Shown here piece by piece: positions 44,263 to 53,380 of a stretch of DNA of 64,000 nt. The DNA is from DATKUC01 sp964553615. GTDB taxonomy: Bacteria > Spirochaetota > Spirochaetia > DSM-27196 > DATKUC01. The stretch lies in contig CAZKMA010000020.1 in assembly GCA_964553615.1 (NCBI GenBank), positions 1 through 64,000 of the forward strand, read 5' to 3'. Under the pieces are notes generated by a model. The model had not been told where the DNA came from, made no database searches, and saw only the letters and a list, made by a program, of their open reading frames with translations. How positions within the stretch are numbered: the first letter of the stretch is position 1; every line of letters begins with the position of its first letter. Position numbers and translations under genes: made by a program.

Positions 44263-45594
44263 TCACAGGATCTCGACAGCACCTTCCTCACGGATGGAGA
44301 GCCGGGTCACACATCCGCGGCCGAAGACGGATTCCATTGACGCGACGTATGAATCCGCCCGCGAGAGCGGTACGTATGCCTGTATGGTTCCCGCAAATCC
44401 GCCACCATGGACACGGGAAGCACCATGGACGCGGACGTCCGGGTCTTCCTGGGAACCCGGCAGCGAGCCGTCCAGGAAATGTTCGGTCAGCGCAATGGCG
44501 AGGGAGATTCCCTGTTCCTGTGGATTTTTGACGGTGAAGCAGTTCTGCAGCAGTCGCCACGAGGAGCTGCCCGATTTGCGGACAAGGTGTAGGTAGCGTT
44601 CAATGTTGTCCGACCGGAGGGCGCCGATCTGGAGGGTAACGCGCTCGTTATCGGCAAAGTAGTGGAGTGCCCGGAGAATTGCGCGGTCTCCGGTGTTTTT
44701 TCGAAGCGATGCCGCCTCGGAAACAACCTGTGCGCGATCCGTCGAACGCAGGACACCGGCGCCGAGTTCGTGCGCTACCGCTCCCATCTCCGCCGGTATT
44801 GAAGCGTAGTCCGCCGTGAGATCCGCGTGGTTCCCTCCCGTATCGACAACCACGAGCGCATACCCGGCCGCTTCGAACGAGTACGTCACCTGCTCGATGA
44901 CCGGTTTCTCCGGATCGGCAAAGTCTATGGCGATGATTCCGCCGTATGCGCATGCCGTCTGATCCATGAGTCCGCACGGCTTCCCGAAGTAGCGGTTCTC
45001 CGCGAACTGGCCAACCCGGGCAAGGGTTACGGGATCTGCTTTCCGGTCGTTGTACAGTGAGTTGAGAATCGAGCCAATTGCTATTTCAACGGATGCAGAT
45101 GAACTCAGGCCGGAGCCCGGAAGGACGCGGCTTTCCATGCATGCGTCGAATCCGCCGATGGAAAGGCCGCGGCCGCGAAACCCCGCAGCCACGCCACGAA
45201 CGAGCGATGAGGTTGTTCCCTCTTCATCGGAAATTGGATCGAGTGTTTTGAGATCTACGATGAACGGGGTATCCCACCCGTCCGACCAGAGCGTTGTTGC
45301 CGTGTCGTTTCTCGGCGATGCAGCAACGATGGTATCCAGGTGAACGCTTCCGGCAAGAACACGGCCGTTGTTGTGATCCGTGTGGTTGCCACCGAGCTCG
45401 GTGCGTCCCGGAGCGCTCACTATGACGATACTCCGCTCGTTGCTGAACCTTCGTTCGAACTCAGCGACGATGGAGAGATATCGCGACCGTTGGTCCTCGA
45501 CGTTCGGCTTTCCGTACAGCTGTCCGAGTCGCTCATCAAGACCGCCGAGGCCGATTATCCGTTTTGCCTCTGAAATTGGTATCATGATATTCAT
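44263..45594 (-). CDS. galK: galactokinase
   Basis: The 443-residue GHMP kinase phosphorylates galactose at C1 in the Leloir pathway. The galactokinase signature reads GRTELGGNHTDHN near 64-76, and the GHMP phosphate loop is VLPGSGLSSSAS near 160; VHGGGFAGT is motif 3 near the C-terminus. It is longer than E. coli GalK (382) because of an N-terminal extension of about 45 residues. The start overlaps the galT stop (ATGA), with AAGGAA just upstream. An internal ATG at 45585 is an alternative. Confidence 0.95.
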   Translation of the reverse strand: MNIMIPISEAKRIIGLGGLDERLGQLYGKPNVEDQRSRYLSIVAEFERRFSNERSIVIVSAPGRTELGGNHTDHNNGRVLAGSVHLDTIVAASPRNDTATTLWSDGWDTPFIVDLKTLDPISDEEGTTSSLVRGVAAGFRGRGLSIGGFDACMESRVLPGSGLSSSASVEIAIGSILNSLYNDRKADPVTLARVGQFAENRYFGKPCGLMDQTACAYGGIIAIDFADPEKPVIEQVTYSFEAAGYALVVVDTGGNHADLTADYASIPAEMGAVAHELGAGVLRSTDRAQVVSEAASLRKNTGDRAILRALHYFADNERVTLQIGALRSDNIERYLHLVRKSGSSSWRLLQNCFTVKNPQEQGISLAIALTEHFLDGSLPGSQEDPDVRVHGASRVHGGGFAGTIQAYVPLSRADSYVASMESVFGRGCVTRLSIREEGAVEIL

Positions 45595-46652
45595 GGTTCC
45601 TTATTTTGATTCTCCGCCTTCAGGCGATAGTGTCTGCTATCCTGTGCGCGTAACCGTTCGGCTGCTGATTCCGCAGTTATGTCCCGCTGCGGCATTCCGA
45701 GGAGCTCGTACCCAACCATGAATTTTCTGACGGTTGCCGAGCGGAGGAGCGGCGGGAGATAACTCAGGTGCATCTGCCATTCATTGTGATCGGACCCATC
45801 GGTCGGCCGCTGGTGGATCCCCATTGAGTAGGGAAAGCTCGTGTGAAAGAGGTTGTCGTACCGCACACCGATCGCCTGCATGATCTCCGCAAGCCCGTCA
45901 CGTTCCGACTGAGTAAGGAGGTCAATCGAGGGGCGGTGTGCTTTCGGCAGTATCATCACCTCGAACGGCCAGACCGCCCAGAACGGCACGAGGGCAACAA
46001 AGTGATCATTCTGCACCACGATGCGGTCATTCTTCCTGAGTTCGGCGTCACAATATGCAACGAGGAGCGGTTTTCCGTTTGACTCAAGAAAGCTGCGCTG
46101 GTGTCGCGTCTTTTGTGCAGGGATGACCGGGACTGTTTCACTCGACCAGATCTGACAGTGAGGATGCGGATTGGAGCACCCCATCATCGCGCCCCGATTC
46201 TCGAAGATCTGTACATAACTGATCCCGTCGAGGGTGCCGATTTCCTGGTACTGTTGGATCCACGTGTCGACTACGGGACGGATCTCGGCGTTGGACATGA
46301 GAGACAGTGTCAGATCGTGGCGGGGTGAGAAGCACATGACCTTACACAGGCCGCGTTCATTTGCAGCAACGAAAAGCCCATCCTCGTTCATCTCGCCGGA
46401 ATCCGTTTCCTGCACGAGCGCTGAGAAATCATTTACGAATACGTACGTACCTTCATAATCCGGGTTCTGTGCACCACCGGCGCGTCCGTTTCCCGGGCAG
46501 AGGTAGCAGTCCGGGTCGTACTCAGGAAGCCGTTCGTCCGCGCGCTCTTCGGTCTGGCCTTGCCACGGTCGTTGCGTGCGTTGTGGGGACACGAGAACCC
46601 ATTCGCCGGTCAGTGGATTGTACCGGCGATGCGGTGATCCGGTGTTCAGCAT
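45591..46652 (-). CDS. galT: galactose-1-phosphate uridylyltransferase
   Basis: The 353-residue enzyme transfers UMP between UDP-glucose and galactose-1-P. The active-site motif is NPHPHCQIW, with the nucleophilic histidine, and structural cysteines lie at CYLCPGN. RRYNPLTGEWVLVSPQR at the N-terminus is family typical. The start at 46652 is set by AAAGAGG six bases upstream. It is first in a galT-galK operon, divergent from manA. The epimerase galE is not in the window. Confidence 0.96.
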   Translation of the reverse strand: MLNTGSPHRRYNPLTGEWVLVSPQRTQRPWQGQTEERADERLPEYDPDCYLCPGNGRAGGAQNPDYEGTYVFVNDFSALVQETDSGEMNEDGLFVAANERGLCKVMCFSPRHDLTLSLMSNAEIRPVVDTWIQQYQEIGTLDGISYVQIFENRGAMMGCSNPHPHCQIWSSETVPVIPAQKTRHQRSFLESNGKPLLVAYCDAELRKNDRIVVQNDHFVALVPFWAVWPFEVMILPKAHRPSIDLLTQSERDGLAEIMQAIGVRYDNLFHTSFPYSMGIHQRPTDGSDHNEWQMHLSYLPPLLRSATVRKFMVGYELLGMPQRDITAESAAERLRAQDSRHYRLKAENQNKEP

Positions 46653-46713
46653 GGTAATCCTCTTTCCGCTCAGGTTATCATGGATAGATCCGAGGGAAAA
46701 GACGGACCCTTCG

Positions 46714-46742
46714 TTGACTGGCCGGTACAAAGCTCATACACT
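46714..46742 (+). promoter_or_regulatory. promoter for leaderless manA mRNA
   Basis: TTGACT (46714-46719), 17 bases, TACACT (46737-46742); the ATG at 46749 coincides with the predicted start site. No Shine-Dalgarno is present. Confidence 0.65.
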
Positions 46743-46748
46743 CAATTC

Positions 46749-48047
46749 ATGTCACTGTATCTGATGTCAAATACCATTCAATACTATGACTGGGGCTCGA
46801 CCACTGCAATTCCTGAACTTCTGGGGTTTTCTCCGGCGGCAGAGGGCGACGTGCCCAGGCCGGTGGCAGAGCTCTGGATGGGTGCCCACCCGAAGTCTCC
46901 ATCACGCGTTCAAGTGAACGGGACCGAAGTATCGCTGCTCGACCTCATAACGGAAGATCCCGTGAGGATGCTCGGGGAAACCGTGTACCGTGCCTACGGC
47001 ACCGCGCTTCCCTACCTGTTCAAGGTTCTGGCCGCGGAGAAAGCGCTCTCAATTCAGTCGCATCCGGACGAGAAGCAGGCGCAGGAGGGGTTTGCGCGGG
47101 AAAACAGCGCTGGAATTCCGGTCGATGCTCCGCAGCGTAACTACCGGGATCCAAACCACAAGCCTGAGCTCATGTGTGCGCTTACACCGTTCTGGGGACT
47201 TCGGGGATTCCGGCCGATCGGACATATTCTTGAGGACTTTCGCGCAATAAATGATCCATCAGCGCGCTCGCTTCTGCGGATGCTTTCTGCTCGTTCGGAC
47301 GAAACGGGATTACGCGAGTTTTTTTCCCACCTGATGTCAATCGACGGATCCGACCGCGAACAGCTTGTGCGGAGCGTGGTGGAATATTCCGAAACCCGGT
47401 GGCTCGGCTATCGCGCTCGCGGCGTCCCGGATCCTCGATCATCCGCTTCCGGTATTCCGGCTATTTCCGAATCCTCGGGAGGACCGGAACGATTCTTCTG
47501 GATAACCGCTATAGCGGCGGATTTCCCCGGCGACATCGGCATTCTCGGGCCGCTCTACTTGAACACGGTCCGGCTTGCGCCGGGAGAGGGAATGTATCTG
47601 CCTGCCGGCGTGCTCCATGCGTATCTGCACGGCACCGGAATCGAGCTGATGGCAAACTCCGACAATGTGCTGCGTGGCGGCTGCACGTCGAAACACATTG
47701 ACCTTCCGGAGCTTCAAAAGACGGTGCAGTTCGTTCCTGATCCCCCCAGCATACTCCTCCCCGAAGGTGAACCTCCCGCCTCCTATCGTTCGGGCGCACG
47801 CGAGTTCCGCCTCTCGGTGGCACATCTCGGCGGCGCGGCTGCGGGCATCAGACTTGGCGGGGGTACTCCGCGAATCGTTCTCTGCACTGACGGTGCCTGT
47901 ACGATACGGGAAGAGGGAGGCGCGAATGTGCTGGATCTGCACCGGGGTCAATCGGCATTCCTCGGCGCGGACTCGACCGAAATCCGCATTGATGGGGACG
48001 GGCGCGCATTTATAGCCGGCGTCATGCAGGAGGCGGCGGACGCATGA
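46749..48047 (+). CDS. manA: mannose-6-phosphate isomerase, class I
   Basis: The 432-residue zinc enzyme interconverts mannose-6-P and fructose-6-P. Motifs are the metal-binding LSIQSHPDEKQAQEGF, DPNHKPELMCAL, and the catalytic-region PAGVLHAYLHGTGIELMANSDNVLRGGCTSKHID. A DW(G)S near the N-terminus (YYDWGS) is typical. The start at 46749 is preferred because a promoter ends 6 bases before it; upstream in-frame codons to 46680 would include the promoter. The ATGA overlap couples it to the next gene. Confidence 0.95.
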   Translation: MSLYLMSNTIQYYDWGSTTAIPELLGFSPAAEGDVPRPVAELWMGAHPKSPSRVQVNGTEVSLLDLITEDPVRMLGETVYRAYGTALPYLFKVLAAEKALSIQSHPDEKQAQEGFARENSAGIPVDAPQRNYRDPNHKPELMCALTPFWGLRGFRPIGHILEDFRAINDPSARSLLRMLSARSDETGLREFFSHLMSIDGSDREQLVRSVVEYSETRWLGYRARGVPDPRSSASGIPAISESSGGPERFFWITAIAADFPGDIGILGPLYLNTVRLAPGEGMYLPAGVLHAYLHGTGIELMANSDNVLRGGCTSKHIDLPELQKTVQFVPDPPSILLPEGEPPASYRSGAREFRLSVAHLGGAAAGIRLGGGTPRIVLCTDGACTIREEGGANVLDLHRGQSAFLGADSTEIRIDGDGRAFIAGVMQEAADA

Positions 48048-48571
48048 ACGACCTGGACCGGGAAGAGGGGCGGAAGTCCCTGCGAATCTGGGTGGATGCG
48101 GATTCCTGCCCGCTGCGCATACGTGAGATTGTCTGCCGGGCTGCGGATCGTACCGGCATAGACGCGATATTTGTTGCTAACCGCAAGATTCCTCTTCCGT
48201 CAACACCGCGCGCGAGCATGGTTGTGGTTGCAGCGGGGGAGGGAGTCGCCGACGCGTACATTGTAGCGCACGCTGCGGCGGGCGACATTGCCGTAACGCG
48301 CGATATTCCTCATGCGGCATCGCTTGTCGAAAACGGAGTGGTAGCACTGAACGACCGGGGAACCATCTTCACGCCGGAGAACATCCGGGAACGCCTTTCG
48401 GTGCGGGATTTCATGTACGACCTGCGGACGAACGGACTGACCGTGAAGGAGAAGAACAGCTTCGGCCAGAAAGAGATTGCACTTTTCGCTCAGGCATTCG
48501 ACCGGACCCTGACCGCACAATTGCGACGTTCTGAAGGGTCCGGTTCTGCCGATCGCCCCGGGGGCAATTGA
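48044..48571 (+). CDS. UPF0178/DUF188 family protein (YaiI/YqxD)
   Basis: The 175-residue protein has the conserved WVDADSCP at the N-terminus, VVVAAGEGVADAYIVAHAAAGDIAVTRDIPHA with acidic residues in a PIN-like arrangement, and the family end motif FGQKEIALFAQAFDRTL. The fold suggests a nuclease-like protein, but no function is established. It is coupled to manA by an ATGA overlap, an association with no obvious metabolic meaning. Confidence 0.93.
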   Translation: MNDLDREEGRKSLRIWVDADSCPLRIREIVCRAADRTGIDAIFVANRKIPLPSTPRASMVVVAAGEGVADAYIVAHAAAGDIAVTRDIPHAASLVENGVVALNDRGTIFTPENIRERLSVRDFMYDLRTNGLTVKEKNSFGQKEIALFAQAFDRTLTAQLRRSEGSGSADRPGGN

Positions 48572-48597
48572 CGTATTTGCATGGATGGGGATAGTAA
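48568..48597 (+). promoter_or_regulatory. possible promoter/operator of eda
   Basis: TTGACG (48568-48573), 18 bases, TAGTAA (48592-48597). Immediately downstream is an inverted repeat GTAAT-N6-ATTAC (48601-48616) that could be an operator. Confidence 0.35.
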
Positions 48598-48671
48598 TAC
48601 GTAATCCTGTCATTACCTTTCAACGATTCGGCCGGACAGGACACAATCCACGTTCAGTGAGGAGAGTATCT

Positions 48672-49313
48672 ATGAGTCACGTATTCGATGTGGTCGAGCG
48701 CGCGAGGCTGGTGCCGGTGGTGAAGATTGATGACGCTGCGGACGCGGCTCCGCTGGCGAAAGCACTGCTTGCCGGTGGTCTTCCGATCGCCGAAATAACG
48801 TTCCGGACGGCCGCGGCCGCGGCGGCAATTGCAGCCGTGTCGAAAGAGGTGCCGGAAGTGCTCGTTGGCGCGGGAACCGTGCTCACGGTGGATCAGGTCA
48901 AGAGTGCCGTGGATGCGGGCGCTCGTTTCATTGTTGCACCGGGGTTCAACCCGAAGGTGGTGAGTCATTGCATTTCCCACGACATTCCCGTTCTTCCCGG
49001 CATCAATTCACCGACGCAGGTGGAAATGGCTCTGGACTTTGGGTTGAACATTTTGAAGTTCTTTCCCGCGGAGCCTTCCGGCGGCATCAAAATGCTTTCG
49101 GCGCTTGCAGGACCGTATGTCGGGGTTCGGTACGTTCCCACCGGCGGCGTTGGACCGGAGAATCTCATATCCTATCTCAAGCTGAAGTGCGTAGTTGCCT
49201 GCGGCGGAAGCTGGATGGTCAAGAGTGATCTCATCTCAGCAGGTAAGTTCGATGATATTTCGCGACTCACCCGGGAAGCGGTAGATCTTGCAGGAACGGC
49301 CACCGGGGCGTGA
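48672..49313 (+). CDS. eda: KDPG/KHG aldolase
   Basis: The 213-residue class I aldolase cleaves 2-keto-3-deoxy-6-phosphogluconate to pyruvate and glyceraldehyde-3-P. The Schiff-base Lys129 lies in NILKFFPAE and the general base Glu41 in IAEITFRT; GINSPTQ and PTGGV are phosphate/pyruvate-site motifs. GAGGAG precedes the ATG at 48672. It could drain 2-keto-3-deoxygluconate from uronate breakdown, although mannonate dehydratase and KDG kinase are not in this window. An SDR gene follows 22 bases later in the same operon. Confidence 0.96.
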   Translation: MSHVFDVVERARLVPVVKIDDAADAAPLAKALLAGGLPIAEITFRTAAAAAAIAAVSKEVPEVLVGAGTVLTVDQVKSAVDAGARFIVAPGFNPKVVSHCISHDIPVLPGINSPTQVEMALDFGLNILKFFPAEPSGGIKMLSALAGPYVGVRYVPTGGVGPENLISYLKLKCVVACGGSWMVKSDLISAGKFDDISRLTREAVDLAGTATGA

Positions 49314-49335
49314 AGCGCATGGCAGGAGCAGCACC

Positions 49336-50130
49336 ATGGATATGAACCTGAAAGGAAAGGTTGCCGCAATTACCGGTGGCAGCGTTGGAATCGGTCTTGC
49401 CGTTGCGGAAGCGCTTGCACGGGAAGGCGTGTCGCTTGCCCTGTGCGCACGGAACAGGGACCGGGTGGAAACGGAAGCTGCGCGCATATCGACCGAGTAT
49501 GGGGTCAGGGCTATCGGAATACAGGTGGACGTAAGCAAGGCAGCGGAGATCGAACAGTTTGCCACAGAGGTCGGGCGCGAGTTCGGTCACCTCGATATTC
49601 TCATTAACAATGCGGGTACCGGTAGTTCGGAAACCATCATGGAAGCGGAGGATTCGCGGTGGCAGTACTACTGGGATCTGCACGTCATGGCGGCTATCCG
49701 GATGTCGCGGAGCATGGTACCGCTCATGAAGAAGCAGGGCGGAGGAGTCATTCTCAACACCGCTTCCATCTGTGCAAAGCAGCCGCTTGGTTACGAGCCG
49801 ATCTATAACACCACAAAAGCGGCGCTTCTCATGTTCGGAAAATGTCTCTCGAATGAACTCATCCCATTCAACATCCGCGTCAACACGATCAACCCGGGAC
49901 TCATCCTGACGCCGGATTGGAAGAAAACCGCGAAAATTCTCACAGACGGAACGGATCAAACAGTGGAGGGCTATCTCGACGGAATTGCCCGGGACAATGC
50001 GCCGATTGGACGGTTCGGGACGCCGGAGGAGCTTGCTCATTTCTACGTCTTTCTCTGTTCCGATCGCGCGAGCTACAGCGTAGGATCCACCTACTACGTG
50101 GACGGCGGTTGGCTCAAGACGATAGACTGA
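49336..50130 (+). CDS. short-chain dehydrogenase, sugar-acid or 3-oxoacyl reductase type
   Basis: The 264-residue classical SDR has the cofactor motif TGGSVGIG near 13-20, NNAGT, and a catalytic Ser with YNTTK near 160. The C-terminal part resembles gluconate 5-dehydrogenase/KduD or FabG-like enzymes; its position behind eda favours a role in sugar-acid metabolism, but this is inference. The start at 49336 has AGGAG upstream; a second ATG two codons on is possible. A terminator follows that reaches into the end of asnS. Confidence 0.88.
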   Translation: MDMNLKGKVAAITGGSVGIGLAVAEALAREGVSLALCARNRDRVETEAARISTEYGVRAIGIQVDVSKAAEIEQFATEVGREFGHLDILINNAGTGSSETIMEAEDSRWQYYWDLHVMAAIRMSRSMVPLMKKQGGGVILNTASICAKQPLGYEPIYNTTKAALLMFGKCLSNELIPFNIRVNTINPGLILTPDWKKTAKILTDGTDQTVEGYLDGIARDNAPIGRFGTPEELAHFYVFLCSDRASYSVGSTYYVDGGWLKTID

Positions 50131-50153
50131 CAGGGCTCACTGGGCTGATATGG

Positions 50154-50180
50154 CCGCAGACTAGAAGTCTGCGGTCTTTA
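50154..50180 (+). terminator. terminator of the eda-SDR operon, overlapping the asnS stop
   Basis: CCGCAGACT (50154-50162) pairs with AGTCTGCGG (50166-50174) around a 3-base loop, then TCTTTA. The hairpin includes the last codons of the convergent asnS gene. Confidence 0.75.
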
Positions 50181-51546
50181 CCGCACGGGGAAACGGGATT
50201 ACGTCGCGGATATTCTGCATTCCGGTCACATACTGGATGAGTCGCTCGAAGCCCAGCCCGAATCCCGAATGCGGCACCGTTCCGAACCGTCGGAGGTCGA
50301 GATACCACCAGTACGCCTCCTCCTTCAGCCCGAGCTCACGTATGCGCGATTCGAGCCTGCCGAGGTCCTCTTCGCGCTGACTGCCTCCAATAATTTCTCC
50401 CAGACGCGGGACCAGTATATCCATTGCGCGAACCGTTTTCCCGTCATCGTTTTGCTTCATATAGAATGCTTTGATCTCTTTCGGATAGTCGGTCACTATA
50501 ACCGGGCCCTTGTATACCTTCTCCGTGAGAAACTTTTCATGTTCCGACTGGAGGTCTGAACCCCAGGCGACCGGGAAATCGAAATGTTCACCCGACGTTT
50601 CGAGTTCCTTCATGGCCTCGGTGTAGCTCACGCGGAAAAACGGCTTTTCGATGACTGCGCGAAGGCTGTCAAGAATTCCCGGTTCGATACGCTGGTCGAA
50701 GAAAGCCATATCCTCAGGACAGGTGCGCAGGACTTCACCGAGGACGAACTTTATGAAAGATTCGGCAACATCCATATTGCAGTGGATGTCGCAGAAGGCC
50801 ATTTCCGGTTCTATCATCCAGAACTCGGCAAGGTGACGGGTGGTGTTGGAGTTTTCCGCACGGAATGTGGGACCGAAGGTGTAGACCCGCTCGAGCGCAC
50901 ATGCGTATATTTCGGCGTTCAGCTGTCCACTGACGGTGAGAAATGCAGGCTTCCCGAAGAAGTCCGCCGAATAATCAACGGGTCCGGATGACGCGACTTT
51001 TCCGAGATCCAGTGTAGTCACCTGGAACATCTCGCCGGCGCCCTCTGCATCGCTTGCCGTAATGATGGGGGTGTGGACGTATGAATACCCGCGCTCCTGA
51101 AAGAAGCGGTGAATTGCGAAGCTCGCCGCGTTTCGCACGCGTGCCACTGCCCCGAACGTGTTGGTCCGCGGTCGCAGATGCGCAATCTCCCGCAGAAACT
51201 CGAAGGAGTGGCGTTTCTTCTGAAGTGGATACGTGTCCGACGGTGCCTCGCCGATGACATGGAAATGTGCCGCAGACAACTCGACCCGCTGGTTTCCGCC
51301 GGGAGACGGGACTACCGTGCCGGTAACTTCGACGCTCGCGCCGGTCTGCAGACGGTCCAGGTTCGCACCCGGATCCACCTGTTGTTTGTCTACGATCACC
51401 TGGAGATTCTGCAGGCTCGAGCCGTCGTTGAGCTCGAAAAAGCATACGTTCTTGGTGTCTCGCTTTGTACGTACCCACCCTGAAATGGTGATTTCGGCGT
51501 TCCCGGCTTCCAGGCCGAGGACGTCCTTGACTCGTTGTGTGTTCAT
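50161..51546 (-). CDS. asnS: asparaginyl-tRNA synthetase
   Basis: The 461-residue class IIb enzyme has an N-terminal OB-fold anticodon-binding domain (about 15-100, ISGWVRTKRDTKNVCFFELNDGS), then the class II catalytic core: FRAENSNTTRHLAEFWMIEPEMAF (motif 2) and GFGLGFERLIQYVTG (motif 3). It charges tRNA-Asn directly. The start at 51546 (MNTQRV) is set by GGAG seven bases upstream; the frame to 51570 is not needed. Confidence 0.97.
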   Translation of the reverse strand: MNTQRVKDVLGLEAGNAEITISGWVRTKRDTKNVCFFELNDGSSLQNLQVIVDKQQVDPGANLDRLQTGASVEVTGTVVPSPGGNQRVELSAAHFHVIGEAPSDTYPLQKKRHSFEFLREIAHLRPRTNTFGAVARVRNAASFAIHRFFQERGYSYVHTPIITASDAEGAGEMFQVTTLDLGKVASSGPVDYSADFFGKPAFLTVSGQLNAEIYACALERVYTFGPTFRAENSNTTRHLAEFWMIEPEMAFCDIHCNMDVAESFIKFVLGEVLRTCPEDMAFFDQRIEPGILDSLRAVIEKPFFRVSYTEAMKELETSGEHFDFPVAWGSDLQSEHEKFLTEKVYKGPVIVTDYPKEIKAFYMKQNDDGKTVRAMDILVPRLGEIIGGSQREEDLGRLESRIRELGLKEEAYWWYLDLRRFGTVPHSGFGLGFERLIQYVTGMQNIRDVIPFPRAVKTADF

Positions 51547-51664
51547 TATTGCTCCACCCCTGGATCTCATATGATTAGCACGGGAACGGGCGCCTCGTCA
51601 AACCTCGTATCGATCGATATGCTGTACGGGAGTCCATTCGGGCAGACAAATGGAAGGAGCGGTT

Positions 51665-52015
51665 GTGAATATTCAGATCATCGGAACACGAAAGAACAGC
51701 GACACACGCGCAGCGGAACGGTTCTTTCGCGATCGAGGGATCGCGTACCAGTTTGTTGATCTCAATCAGCGTGGCCTGAGCGCCGGCGAGCTCTCGAACA
51801 TTGTGGCGGCACTGGGTACGGAAGATCTCATTGATCCAGCGTCGAAGAGCTACAAGAAGCGTGGCCTGGCATACATGGAGTTCGATCCCCTGGAGGAGAT
51901 CGGAGAAGACCCCTCCCTCATGCGCCAGCCGGTGGTTCGTGAGGGGCGACGCGCGAGTGTGGGCGTGCGGGAGGATGTGTGGATGCAGTGGATTTCCGAC
52001 GGGAAAGCGCCATGA
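51665..52015 (+). CDS. ArsC/Spx-fold protein lacking catalytic cysteines
   Basis: The 116-residue protein has the thioredoxin-like ArsC/Spx fold: an N-terminal IQIIGTRKNSDTRAAERFF loop, LNQRGLSAGEL, KSYKKRGL, and a late LMRQPVVREGRRASVG that matches the family P-V-V strand. The CxxC/CX3-type cysteine of arsenate reductase or Spx is replaced (GTRKNSDTR), so redox or arsenate chemistry is unlikely; a binding or regulatory role is possible. The GTG start at 51665 sits after AAGGAG. The stop overlaps the arginine deiminase start (ATGA), implying coupled expression. Confidence 0.85.
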   Translation: MNIQIIGTRKNSDTRAAERFFRDRGIAYQFVDLNQRGLSAGELSNIVAALGTEDLIDPASKSYKKRGLAYMEFDPLEEIGEDPSLMRQPVVREGRRASVGVREDVWMQWISDGKAP

Positions 52016-53280
52016 GTCGGTACTCGGTAGAGTCGGAGGTCGGGCGCCTTCGCCGCGTAATAATCCACCGGCCGGGACCGGAAGTCGAGTCAATGACTCC
52101 GGACGCGGCCGAAGAGCTGCTCTTTAACGACATTGTTCCGGTTACCGTAGTCCGAGCCGAGCACGATCCGCTTCGCCAGTTTCTCTCTCTTGTTGCCGAA
52201 GCTGTGGAGGTGGAGGACCTTGTTGCAGAGGCGTTCGCTGACGATGAGCTGCGTAACCGGATAGTGGCGGATGTGTGCGCAGCGGCCGGAGCGAACCACC
52301 GCCGTTCCGAGCTTTCAGCTCTTGGCCCGGGCGAACTGGTTCATGCCCTTGTCCGCGGTCTTGCTCGCCGACGGGATACGCTCGAGCGTTATCTTTCGCC
52401 GCTCACGTACGATATTCCGCCGCTTCCCAACCTCTATTTCATGCGAGACGCATCAATGATCTATCGTGATCGCGTCATTGCGGGTGCAATGACGCACCAG
52501 GTGAGAAGACTGGAGTCACAACTCGTCCGGGCCGCACTTACCTCCGGCCACGGAGACGATGAGACGCTGCTTTTCGACGGATCTACATCCCTTGAACCGG
52601 GACTCAGACTCGAAGGCGGGGACTTGCTGGTGGTCAGAAGGAACCTGCTCCTGGTGGGCATTTCCGAGAGGACCAGCGCGAAAGCGGTAGACCGTCTCGC
52701 CAACGCCATCCTGTCCACTTTCTCAGAGCCTGTCACCGTTCTTGCGGTTGTACTGCCCGTTCATCGCGCGACAATCCATCTCGACATGATATTCACCTTT
52801 CTGGATACCAATACTGCGCTTGTATTCCCTCCGCTGGTTACCGGACCAAACCGGGCAACAGTGGTACGGCTCAAGTTTGCCCCGGGCCGCGATACCATCA
52901 TTGATGAGCCGTCCTCAATTCTGACCGGGCTCGAGGAAGCGGGTGTTCCGACTTCGACTGTCTCCTGCGGTGGTGACGATCTGATTACTCAGCAACGGGA
53001 GCAGTGGCTCTCCGGGACCAACGTCTTTGCCTTTGCCCCCGGAAAGGTGCTCGGATACGCGTGCAACGTCGGGACTCTGGCGGCGCTGGACCGTGCAGGT
53101 TTTACCGTACGGGACGTCGATGTTTTTCTGAATGGCCGGGAGAGCGTGGACGAGCACAAGAAGCTTGTCGTGGGGTGTCCCGGTGCCGAACTTGCGCGGG
53201 GTGGCGGTGGCGTGCGCTGCATGACCCTTCCGGTAGTTCGGGACGCCCTGCCGGGCGAGCCCAGGGGTGAGCCCTCTTGA
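52012..53280 (+). CDS. arcA: arginine deiminase
   Basis: The 422-residue enzyme hydrolyses arginine to citrulline and ammonia, the first step of ATP-yielding arginine fermentation and an acid-resistance route. Catalytic residues are visible: FMRDAS, GGD within LRLEGGDLL, HLDMIFTFLD, and nucleophile C403 in GGGGVRCMTLPVVRD. Neither ornithine carbamoyltransferase nor carbamate kinase is in the window. It is translationally coupled to the ArsC-fold gene. Confidence 0.96.
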   Translation: MSRYSVESEVGRLRRVIIHRPGPEVESMTPDAAEELLFNDIVPVTVVRAEHDPLRQFLSLVAEAVEVEDLVAEAFADDELRNRIVADVCAAAGANHRRSELSALGPGELVHALVRGLARRRDTLERYLSPLTYDIPPLPNLYFMRDASMIYRDRVIAGAMTHQVRRLESQLVRAALTSGHGDDETLLFDGSTSLEPGLRLEGGDLLVVRRNLLLVGISERTSAKAVDRLANAILSTFSEPVTVLAVVLPVHRATIHLDMIFTFLDTNTALVFPPLVTGPNRATVVRLKFAPGRDTIIDEPSSILTGLEEAGVPTSTVSCGGDDLITQQREQWLSGTNVFAFAPGKVLGYACNVGTLAALDRAGFTVRDVDVFLNGRESVDEHKKLVVGCPGAELARGGGGVRCMTLPVVRDALPGEPRGEPS

Positions 53281-53331
53281 GAACGGCTACGGGCGGTTCA
53301 GCCTCTTTCTCACCAGAATCCTGGATGGTAC

Positions 53332-53360
53332 TTGCCTCTTACTGGTCGTACTCGTAGTAT
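53332..53360 (+). promoter_or_regulatory. promoter of the DAHP synthase gene
   Basis: TTGCCT (53332-53337), 17 bases, TAGTAT (53355-53360); start site near 53367, then AGGA ten bases before the ATG. Confidence 0.5.
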
Positions 53361-53380
53361 GGTCGTCAGGAATTAAACGC

